Assembly: GCA_946624575.1 (NCBI GenBank)
Contig: CAMOSH010000009.1
Location: 1 to 46,392 of the forward strand
Reading direction: 5' to 3'
Source: an uncultured Verrucomicrobiota bacterium
GTDB taxonomy: Bacteria > Verrucomicrobiota > Kiritimatiellia > RFP12 > UBA3636
Length of the DNA stretch: 46,392 nt
Below are positions 34,527 through 41,635 of this stretch, piece after piece (the stretch's first letter is position 1; each line of letters begins with the position of its first letter). The position numbers and the translations under genes were made by a program. The notes beneath the pieces are model-generated. The model was not told the origin of the DNA. It made no database searches and worked only from the letters and a program-made list of their open reading frames with translations.

Positions 34527-35714
34527 CTAGCGGAGGAGTTCGGCGGGATCGAGGGCAAGGAATTCGGCAAGGGGCATGCCTGCGGGGCCGACGATCAGCG
34601 AGGCGGCGGGGCGGAACCGGCGGCGGAACTCCGCGAGGCCGTCGGTCGAGGCTTCGGCGTTGGTCTTCACCTCGATCGCGGCGAGCCGTTCGCCGCGGCG
34701 CAGGACGTAGTCCACTTCGAGTTCGCCGTCGCGCCAGTAGAGGACGTCGAAGCCCTTGGCGAAGGACTGCGAGAGGAGATGGGCGCCCGCGGCGGATTCG
34801 ACGCACCGCCCCCACTCCTCCGGGTCGTCCACGGCGTCGGCGAAGGTCCGGCCGGAGGCGTAGTTGCGCAGGGCGCTGTTGTGGACCTGCATCTTCGGGA
34901 CGCTCGCACGGCGGCGGGCGGCATCGTTCGCGCACTTGCGGAGTCCGGCCAGGAGACCGCTCGCGTCGAGGAGTCCGAGATATCCCGAGAGCGTCGTCGT
35001 GTTGCCGGCGTCCTGCAGCGAGCCCATCATCTTGGTGAGCGAGAGTTCGCGCCCGGAATACGCGGCGCCGAGCTCGAGCGTCTGGCGCAGGAGCGCGGGC
35101 TTGGAGACCGGGGCGTCGACGAGGACGTCCTTGTTGATCGTCGCGTCGACGATCGACCCACCGACGTACTGCGCCCAGCGCTCGGGGTCGCCGACGAGGG
35201 CCGCCGCGCCCGGATACGCGCCGAACCAGACGTGCTTCTCGGGCGTCCACCCGAAGGCGTCGCGCATTTCGGGGAAGGTCCAGTGCGGCACCCGGATCTG
35301 CTCGAAGCGGCCCGCCATCGAGTCGGCGAGCCCGCGCTCGAGCAGCACGCGCGAGGAACCGCAGAGGACGACCTTGAGCGGAACGTCCGCGAACGAGTCC
35401 GCGTCCCATTCCTTCTTGACCGCCTCGCTCCAGCCGCGGATCTTCTGTATTTCGTCGATCACGAGCGTAAACGACGCGTGGCCGCCAGCGCGAAGTTGCG
35501 TCCGCGCCGATTCCCACGCGGTCCCGATCCATTCCAGGCCGCGGCCTGCGACGGCGTCCGCGCTGTGATAGGCGAACGGGACGCCCGCCGCCGCAAGGGC
35601 CTGCTTGAGCATCGTGGTCTTCCCGACCTGCCGCGGCCCCATCACGACCTGGACGAACCGGCGCGGCTCCTTCAGCCGCGCCACGATCTGCCTGACAAGC
35701 TGTCTTTCGTACAT
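34527..35714 (-). CDS. AAA+ ATPase with DUF4143 C-terminal domain
   Basis: A 395-residue cytosolic protein of the AAA_14/DUF4143 family, common in accessory DNA and of unclear function. Walker A is GPRQVGKTT (residues 26-34), Walker B is TLVIDEIQKI (~82-91), and sensor-like VVLCGSSRVLLERGLADSMAGRFE follows. The C-terminal DUF4143 part has a winged-helix-like segment (LQDAGNTTTLSGYLGLLDASGLL). It ends with a PD-(D/E)XK-like core: ELEVDYVLRRGERLAAIEVKT. The start at 35714 has AAGGAG six bases upstream. It has its own promoter (35767-35794) and is transcribed away from the GntR-type regulator. Confidence 0.92.
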   Translation of the reverse strand: MYERQLVRQIVARLKEPRRFVQVVMGPRQVGKTTMLKQALAAAGVPFAYHSADAVAGRGLEWIGTAWESARTQLRAGGHASFTLVIDEIQKIRGWSEAVKKEWDADSFADVPLKVVLCGSSRVLLERGLADSMAGRFEQIRVPHWTFPEMRDAFGWTPEKHVWFGAYPGAAALVGDPERWAQYVGGSIVDATINKDVLVDAPVSKPALLRQTLELGAAYSGRELSLTKMMGSLQDAGNTTTLSGYLGLLDASGLLAGLRKCANDAARRRASVPKMQVHNSALRNYASGRTFADAVDDPEEWGRCVESAAGAHLLSQSFAKGFDVLYWRDGELEVDYVLRRGERLAAIEVKTNAEASTDGLAEFRRRFRPAASLIVGPAGMPLAEFLALDPAELLR

Positions 35715-35766
35715 CGGAACTCCTTGACGTTGCGCAAGATGATTGTTTTACTCAATCCAGCGCGTA

Positions 35767-35794
35767 ATTTTACTCAACGATCAACGCAAGTCAA
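35767..35794 (-). promoter_or_regulatory. sigma70-type promoter of the DUF4143 ATPase, with direct repeats
   Basis: Minus strand: -35 TTGACT (35789-35794), a 16-base spacer, -10 TAAAAT (35767-35772). The motif TTGAGTAAAA occurs twice, once across the -10 box and once 22 bases further downstream. That is two helical turns, a spacing that could bind a repressor. Confidence 0.6.
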
Positions 35795-35844
35795 GCGAAA
35801 CGGGTCGAGCGGCTGGACATTCTTAATCGCGAAGTGTTGGTGCA

Positions 35845-35889
35845 GAAATGAACATTTCTCTTGACAATGGGTAGTTTTTGATGCAGAAT
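35845..35889 (+). promoter_or_regulatory. promoter and dyad upstream of the GntR/LacI-type regulator
   Basis: Plus strand: -35 TTGACA (35861-35866), a 17-base spacer, -10 CAGAAT (35884-35889). Two bases upstream of the -35 box lies the perfect dyad GAAATG-AA-CATTTC (35845-35858), a candidate operator for autoregulation. Transcription would begin about 40 bases before the regulator start. Confidence 0.6.
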
Positions 35890-35935
35890 TGACCGCGTTG
35901 TTTGCGATCAACCACTTTTCGACGCATCCCCTCCG

Positions 35936-37126
35936 ATGTCAGGAACAGAGAAAAACGAAGAAAACGGCCTGCCTCGCGAGTCGCCACGCTCGCGGGTTCT
36001 GCGATGGCTGGATCGTTCGCTTGCGTCCGGCGAATTTCCCCCGGGGCGCGAAATACCATCCGAACGTTCCATCGCCAAGTTGCTTGGCGTGGCGCCCAAC
36101 ACCGCCGCCGCCGCGATGGACGAAGCCGAGAGGCTCGGCCTCGCCGTGCGGCGCGAAGGCTCGTGCAAGCGCTACGCGGGCACATCGCGCAAGGGCGGCG
36201 GCGACTCGTTGGCGGCTTCCACCGTTTTCGTCCTGGCCGCAATGCCGACTTTCTCCGACCTCGCGTCCGCCCCCGGCTGGTCCGACGAGTTTCTGGCCCT
36301 TGATGTCGTGAGGCGGCTTACGCTTGCCGGACGTCTCGCCTCGCTGGTCAACACCCTTGCCATGCCCGAAGGCGGACTCGACGCAATCTTCAATGCGCGG
36401 CCCGGCGGAATGGCCGTGACGAGCGGAGTGAACGACGACCCGGTCGCCATGGAGGCGCTGGCCCGCTGCCGGGAGGCCGGCATCCCGGCAGCGGCATACG
36501 GCAACGCGCCGGAACTGCGCGCCTTCGACCGTGCCTACTCGGATCATCGCGCCGGCTCGCGCGACATCACGCGCTGGCTCCTCGCGAACGGCCGCCGCCG
36601 CATCGTGCCATTCTTCCCCTTTCCCCCGGAGAAGTTCTGGGAACGGGAACGCCTCGCCGGCTACGAGGAGGCCATGCACGAGGCGGGTCTGGAGCCGATG
36701 CCCTGCGTCGCGTTCGGCTCCGGCGACCTTGGACTCACGCAGACCGCCGAGACCTTCCGCCTCAACACGGCCCTTGCGCTTTCGGAACTCATGGCGTTGC
36801 GCCGGGAAGGCACCTGCCCCGATGCCATCCTCTGCCGCAACGACGACTGGACCAAGCCCGTGATCGCGGCCATCCGCGACCTAGGCCTCGTCCCCAATCG
36901 CGACATCCTCGTCGCCGGCTATGACAACATGGACAGCAAGGGAGGATTCGCCATGTTTGAATCCGCACACCCCGCCGTCACGGTCGACAAGCACAACGCG
37001 AAGTCCTCCGAAGACCTCGCGGAACTCGTCGTTGCCCGCATGGAGGGGAGGCTTCCAGCCGAACCCCAGGCGCGAATCCACAAACATGAACTCGTCGTTT
37101 TGAACAACCAAGGAGAACGCAAATGA
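35936..37126 (+). CDS. GntR-type DNA-binding/LacI-type sensor transcriptional regulator
   Basis: A 396-residue regulator. Residues ~15-75 form a GntR winged helix (SGEFPPGREIPSERSIAKLL, VAPNTAAAAMDEAERLGLAV). The rest is a periplasmic-binding-protein-like sugar sensor of the LacI/GalR type. It has FNARPGGMAVTSGVN, GIPAAAYGN, RRIVPFFPF, DAILCRNDDWTKPVIAAIRDLG and DILVAGYDN, ending in a typical effector-domain tail with NNQ. This layout matches AraR-like regulators, which release DNA on binding a sugar. It starts the operon holding the hydrolases, so it probably controls them. The stop overlaps a micro-ORF by 3 bases. There is no Shine-Dalgarno before ATG 35936. Confidence 0.9.
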   Translation: MSGTEKNEENGLPRESPRSRVLRWLDRSLASGEFPPGREIPSERSIAKLLGVAPNTAAAAMDEAERLGLAVRREGSCKRYAGTSRKGGGDSLAASTVFVLAAMPTFSDLASAPGWSDEFLALDVVRRLTLAGRLASLVNTLAMPEGGLDAIFNARPGGMAVTSGVNDDPVAMEALARCREAGIPAAAYGNAPELRAFDRAYSDHRAGSRDITRWLLANGRRRIVPFFPFPPEKFWERERLAGYEEAMHEAGLEPMPCVAFGSGDLGLTQTAETFRLNTALALSELMALRREGTCPDAILCRNDDWTKPVIAAIRDLGLVPNRDILVAGYDNMDSKGGFAMFESAHPAVTVDKHNAKSSEDLAELVVARMEGRLPAEPQARIHKHELVVLNNQGERK

Positions 37127-37182
37127 ACCCAACAACCTACGAGCATCCCCAAATCGCCGAAAAGGAGCAACACAACCAATGA
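37123..37182 (+). CDS. 19-residue micro-ORF between regulator and secreted protein
   Basis: The ATG overlaps the regulator stop (ATGA) and has a strong AAGGAGA seven bases upstream. Its own stop overlaps the next gene's ATG in the same way (ATGA at 37179-37182). The peptide MNPTTYEHPQIAEKEQHNQ is hydrophilic and has no recognisable domain. It may be a leader peptide or a coupling device. The alternative is that it is a passive spacer whose ribosome site serves the next gene. Confidence 0.4.
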   Translation: MNPTTYEHPQIAEKEQHNQ

Positions 37183-37853
37183 ATCTCCAACACCGCAAAA
37201 ATCGCGTCATTTTGGAGTCGCCTTTCATGGCCGTCCTCGCAGCCGCAATCGGCATGGTCTTGCAGCTTGAGGCCGGTGCCGCCGTCTCGGATCCGACGCT
37301 CATTCTCGCCAACGGCAACGAATCGCTGCTCTGGCACAGCGTCCTCACCGGCACATCGGTCGCCCGCTGGGACAAGCCCCGCACGGCGACGTCCGCCACG
37401 CTCACCATCGTCGGCGCCTACTGCCGCCAGACGTATGCCGGCCTCACGGGCGAGTCGTGCGAAATCTCCCTCCCGCCCGCCAACGGCGGCAAGGAGGACG
37501 TGTACACGCTCACGCTCGCGTTCGACGACGGCACCGTCCACACCGCCTACCTCGGCGCGGTGGACGGCCTCGCATCGGGCGGCACGTCCACGAGCCGCCG
37601 CATACGCACCGCAGGCTCGTCACACTGGGCGAACTTCAACGACTACGCGGCCATCGCGATCCCGGCCGGTGCCACCGCGCTCACGGTCAACGGCACCCCG
37701 CTGCCCGACCTTGACGGCTCCGCCGGCTGGCGTCTCGTCAAGTTCGACGGCACGCCCCAGTACAACCTCGCGATGACCGTCGCGGGCTCAGACTCCCCGC
37801 TCACCGCCACGCTCAACGGCTTCGCCGGAGGAACGGTCCTCTGCGTGCGGTAG
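37179..37853 (+). CDS. small secreted protein sharing a domain with the downstream hydrolase
   Basis: A 224-residue protein with a signal peptide over about residues 1-35 (hydrophobic MAVLAAAIGMVL, ending EAGAA). AAGGAG lies 11 bases before the ATG. The mature ~190 residues match the C-terminal part of the hydrolase at 39395-41635. Shared blocks are ESLLWH, VRWDKP or ARWDKP, ATSATLT, the TLTLAFD-x-GTV-x-TAYLGAV segment, GATALTVNG, and LDGSAGWR. I do not recognise this domain; it looks beta-rich. It could bind glycans or anchor proteins at the surface. Confidence 0.75.
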   Translation: MNLQHRKNRVILESPFMAVLAAAIGMVLQLEAGAAVSDPTLILANGNESLLWHSVLTGTSVARWDKPRTATSATLTIVGAYCRQTYAGLTGESCEISLPPANGGKEDVYTLTLAFDDGTVHTAYLGAVDGLASGGTSTSRRIRTAGSSHWANFNDYAAIAIPAGATALTVNGTPLPDLDGSAGWRLVKFDGTPQYNLAMTVAGSDSPLTATLNGFAGGTVLCVR

Positions 37854-37935
37854 GCGTCACTCGGAAGCCCCTCCCCAAAAACAAGCGCACAACAGCAAGA
37901 ACCTCTTCCCTCTCACCTCCAACCTCTTCCTTTCC

Positions 37936-39369
37936 ATGAAACTCTCCACTCTCATCACCCGTCTCTCGTCACTCGCCACCGCCGCGTTCGCGGCCGCCAC
38001 CGCATCCGCCGACCCGACCGTCGGCCAGGTCCTCGTCCACCAGCTATGGCCGTGGTCGCAGAACGTCAAGGTCGAATACACGCTCTCCGGCACCGACGGC
38101 GGTGCCTACGACGTCGATGTCAGCTGCTACGAGGCGGGCGTCGAAATCGCGGCCTCCAAAGTCAGATCCGCTCTCTGCGGCGGCGAGGGCTTCCACGGCG
38201 TCAAGGGCGACGGCATCCACACCTTCACGCTCGATCCGTCACAGCTTGTCGCCGAGGGCGCGACAGCGCTAGGCAACTTCACGGTGAGCATCACTGTCTC
38301 CGGCCCCGGCGACCCGCTCGCCAGCCGGCTCGAATACCGCGTCTTCGACCTCGAGACCGGCGCGGTCACCGACCTTACCCGCGGGGACATCTACGACCAC
38401 CCGGACCTCTACGGCTCCACGGTCTATACCAACTACGCCGACGTTTACTCCGGCTTCACGAAACCCTCCGACCTCCCCGCAGAGGACGTATTCATCGTCC
38501 CCGGCTTCAACACCGACGAGTTCAAGACGACGAAGCTCGTGATGAAGCGCATCCCCGCCGCCGAAAAGGAGTTCTGGATGGGGCCGAGCGACGGCGACCC
38601 GAATACCTTGGCCGCCGGTTCCTGGAGTGAACCCCGACTTGGCGAGAGCCGCTTCAAGGCGGTGCTTTCGCAGGACTACTTCATGTCCGTGTTCGAGCTT
38701 ACGCAGCGGCAATACGAACTCGTCGTCGGGGACAATCCCTCCTTCTTCACGAATCGCCAATACTACGCGACTCGCCCGCTGGAGTTCACGTCGCGCGACA
38801 CATTCACCGCCGCCGAAAGCGGTTTCCTCGCGAAGGCGACGGCTATGTTCGGCAAGACGTTCAACCTGCCGACCGAGGCGCAGTGGGAGTTCGCGGCCAA
38901 GGCAATGTACGACGGACCAGGCTATCCGAGCGGACTCGAAATCACGCAGGCGAATCTCGGCGTCATGGAGGGAGTCACCGCCAAACGCGGTCATAGCGGC
39001 TATCCCGATACTGGACGGAACGATGCGACAAACGTCGGCGGAACGTGGGACGTGGGGCGCGGCCAGCCCAATCCCTACGGCCTCTACAACATGTTCGGCA
39101 ACGTGAGCGAACGGATGTTGGACGCCTCCCACAAGGATCTTGCCACCAAATACGGTTGGACGGATGGCAGCCCGGCCGTCCGGGACCCCTACAACACCCA
39201 GTATCAACTTGCCTCCGGCCATGTCGTTTACAAGGGCGGGAACTACGCTTCGAACGTAGATGGCAACCAGAGAAGAAGCGCTTGGCGTGGATCAAGCTCA
39301 AAGACCGCCAGGGTTCTCAGCAGCACACATCCGCTTTGGGGCTTCCGCGTGATCTGCCCGATGGACTAA
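37936..39369 (+). CDS. secreted protein with FGE-sulfatase (SUMF1-like) domain, catalytic Cys pair not seen
   Basis: A 477-residue protein with a signal peptide (residues ~1-28, ending ATASA). Residues ~30-170 form a beta-rich N-terminal domain common in PVC relatives (VKVEYTLSGTDGGAYDVDV). Residues ~190-477 are FGE/SUMF1-like: FWMGPSDGD, MSVFELTQRQYELVVG, FNLPTEAQWEFAAKA, NPYGLYNMFGNVSE, GGNYASNVDGNQRRSAWR and a final GFRVICP. The paired cysteines that active formylglycine-generating enzymes use before the end are absent, so this is probably a binding or structural member of the C-type-lectin-like fold. Its last ~130 bases have unusual codon use. The start lies in a C/T-rich stretch without a Shine-Dalgarno. 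Confidence 0.85.
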   Translation: MKLSTLITRLSSLATAAFAAATASADPTVGQVLVHQLWPWSQNVKVEYTLSGTDGGAYDVDVSCYEAGVEIAASKVRSALCGGEGFHGVKGDGIHTFTLDPSQLVAEGATALGNFTVSITVSGPGDPLASRLEYRVFDLETGAVTDLTRGDIYDHPDLYGSTVYTNYADVYSGFTKPSDLPAEDVFIVPGFNTDEFKTTKLVMKRIPAAEKEFWMGPSDGDPNTLAAGSWSEPRLGESRFKAVLSQDYFMSVFELTQRQYELVVGDNPSFFTNRQYYATRPLEFTSRDTFTAAESGFLAKATAMFGKTFNLPTEAQWEFAAKAMYDGPGYPSGLEITQANLGVMEGVTAKRGHSGYPDTGRNDATNVGGTWDVGRGQPNPYGLYNMFGNVSERMLDASHKDLATKYGWTDGSPAVRDPYNTQYQLASGHVVYKGGNYASNVDGNQRRSAWRGSSSKTARVLSSTHPLWGFRVICPMD

Positions 39370-39394
39370 GGTCGGCACGATAGCGGAGTCGACA

Positions 39395-41635
39395 ATGACA
39401 ATCATGCGCCATCGGTTCTTCGTCCTTCCTCCTTTGTCCTTTGTCCTTGTGCTGGCGGTCGCCGTTGCGACCGCCAGCGCCGTGACGCCGATCACGCCCG
39501 GGGGAGTCTTCCGCGCCGGGCAGACGGCGTCGCTGCCCGTCGGCGCGACGGACGACGTCTGGCAGGTCGTGGACGACGCCGACTATCCGGAGGAAGCTGT
39601 CGAACTCGCTTCCGGCACGGTGGCGCAGGGGAAAACTCTGACGCTTCCGCACAAGGCGCTGAACGGACGCCTCGGAGCATTCCTCCTGCGTTCGTGGAGC
39701 CATGGCGGAACCACGACGAACAAGACGCGCTTTGCCTTCATCCCGCCTTGCGACGTGCGGCCCGTCCGCTGGGTCGGCACCAACTCCCAATACAACGACA
39801 AGTGCTGGGGCTACGCCGACGAGGCGATCACGGACGGTCTTCTCGACCTCGCCGCCGAGGCCGGCATTGGCATTTTCCGCGACGGCGCAAAGTGGAGCGA
39901 TTGCGAGGATGAGCAGGGCGTCTATTTCATGCCGGACGAGTTCGAGCATTTCGTCGATGCCCTCGTCGCGCGCGGCATGTCGCTTGACTACCTGCTCGTC
40001 TTCCGCAACCGCAGCGTCTATCCCGACAACCCGGTCGGTGCGCAGCCAGCGTCGGTTTTCGCGAACTGGGCTGCCTGGACGGCAAATCACTTCGCGGGCC
40101 GCGTCGATACCTACGACATCTACAACGAACCGTGGAACTTCTACTATTGGGACTGGTACACGAACGCGGTGGCCCATGTCACCGCCAAGACGGACCCCGG
40201 CTTTCTGCGCCACTTCGCGAACTTCACGCGCACGGTCGATGACGCGCTCCATGCAGTTGATCCGAATCTGCGAGTCGGCGTCGGGGGCGGCCCGGATTCG
40301 CGGACAATCCTCTCGGTGCTCGTCACCAACGGCGTCGCCCGGCCGCGCAACTTCGTGAGCATCCACCCCTACGGCGGCGGCTCCGTTCTGTATCCGGAGA
40401 AAGCAACGTGGCTGAAAGACGGCTTTGCCGAACTGAGGGGGCTTTTGGCGGCAAACGACGCGGAAGGAGCCGACATCGCCATCACCGAGGACGGATGGTC
40501 GAACTACAGGCCCGGCGAGGACATGGATGACGGCCGGCAGGCGAACTATTCCGAGCAAGCCGCCCGCATCGTGCGGATGTACCTCGTCGCGAATGCGGCC
40601 AATGCCGAGTTCACCTGCCAGTTCTGCTTCAAGGACGTCGACCACAACCGCTCGACCCGCACCTACAACTACGGCCTTCTCGACTACTGGGGCCACCCGA
40701 AACCCTCATACGCCGCTGTGGCGGCGATGACGCGCTTCATCGGCGATTCCGGGTTCACTGCCGAGTTGAGCGCCGACCAGGCGTCGTATCGCATCCAGCG
40801 CTTCGACCGCGCCGACGGCGTGACGAACTTCGTCGCCTGGAGCGTAGAGGGCGACCGGACGGTCACGATTTCGCAGGATGTTCGCAGCGCACTGCGCGGT
40901 GCCGTGGCCTACGACCTCTACGGGAACAAACTCGCCACGTCACCGCGCAACGGACAGAAGCTCAGCCTCACTGAAGCCCCCGTGTATTTCGTTAAGGGCT
41001 CGTCGGAATCGGGCGGCGGCGACTCCCCGTGGGGGCCGCCGTGGGCCATTGCCGCCACGTCGGAGCCGATGACGATCTACGCCAACGCGGCGGAGTCGCT
41101 ACTCTGGCACACGACCCCGTTCGGCGGGACGACGGTGCGCTGGGACAAGCCCGATGGTGCGACAAGCGCCACGCTCACGGTCACGGGCGACGGCTACTCG
41201 CGCACCTACGCGAACCTTGCGGGCGAATCGCGCGAGATCGCGCTTCCCGGCGGCGCGGCGACGACGGACGGCGAGGATGTCGTGACGCTCACGCTCGCCT
41301 TCGACAACGGAACCGTCCGCACGGCCTACCTCGGCGCGGTGACGGGGTATGGCACCGGCGGCACGGCCGCATCACCTGCGCCCAAAAACTCCGCCGCGCC
41401 GTCATGGGCGAAGTTCCGCGACAGGGCCGTCGTGGCGATTCCCTTTGGGGCGACGGCGCTCACGGTCAACGGCGAACCGCTGCCCGGTCTCGACGGCTCC
41501 GCCGGATGGCGCTCGATCCACCGCATGCGCGGCGTCGCGGACTACGACCTCGCCATGACGGTGGAGGGAGAGGCGGAGCCGCTGCTCACCACCCTCTCCG
41601 CCAAGGCATACAACACCTTGCTCATTCTGCAATGA
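39395..41635 (+). CDS. secreted clan GH-A glycoside hydrolase with shared C-terminal domain
   Basis: A 746-residue protein with a signal peptide (residues ~1-28); ATG 39395 and 39404 are both possible. The catalytic TIM barrel spans about residues 110-480. It has VRWVGTNSQYNDKCWGYA, GIGIFRDGAKW, the acid/base Glu245 in YDIYNEPW, FVSIHPYGGG, the nucleophile Glu365 in AITEDGWS, and YNYGLLDYWGHPKPSYAAV. This is a GH39/GH5-like pattern in which both catalytic Glu are kept. A beta domain follows, then from ~550 the ~190-residue domain also found alone at 37179-37853. Its stop overlaps the next hydrolase start by 4 bases (ATGA). Confidence 0.87.
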   Translation: MTIMRHRFFVLPPLSFVLVLAVAVATASAVTPITPGGVFRAGQTASLPVGATDDVWQVVDDADYPEEAVELASGTVAQGKTLTLPHKALNGRLGAFLLRSWSHGGTTTNKTRFAFIPPCDVRPVRWVGTNSQYNDKCWGYADEAITDGLLDLAAEAGIGIFRDGAKWSDCEDEQGVYFMPDEFEHFVDALVARGMSLDYLLVFRNRSVYPDNPVGAQPASVFANWAAWTANHFAGRVDTYDIYNEPWNFYYWDWYTNAVAHVTAKTDPGFLRHFANFTRTVDDALHAVDPNLRVGVGGGPDSRTILSVLVTNGVARPRNFVSIHPYGGGSVLYPEKATWLKDGFAELRGLLAANDAEGADIAITEDGWSNYRPGEDMDDGRQANYSEQAARIVRMYLVANAANAEFTCQFCFKDVDHNRSTRTYNYGLLDYWGHPKPSYAAVAAMTRFIGDSGFTAELSADQASYRIQRFDRADGVTNFVAWSVEGDRTVTISQDVRSALRGAVAYDLYGNKLATSPRNGQKLSLTEAPVYFVKGSSESGGGDSPWGPPWAIAATSEPMTIYANAAESLLWHTTPFGGTTVRWDKPDGATSATLTVTGDGYSRTYANLAGESREIALPGGAATTDGEDVVTLTLAFDNGTVRTAYLGAVTGYGTGGTAASPAPKNSAAPSWAKFRDRAVVAIPFGATALTVNGEPLPGLDGSAGWRSIHRMRGVADYDLAMTVEGEAEPLLTTLSAKAYNTLLILQ

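Noticed and set aside
37936-39369. Active formylglycine-generating enzyme
   Set aside because: The paired active-site cysteines are not seen and no sulfatase gene is nearby, so only the fold is claimed.
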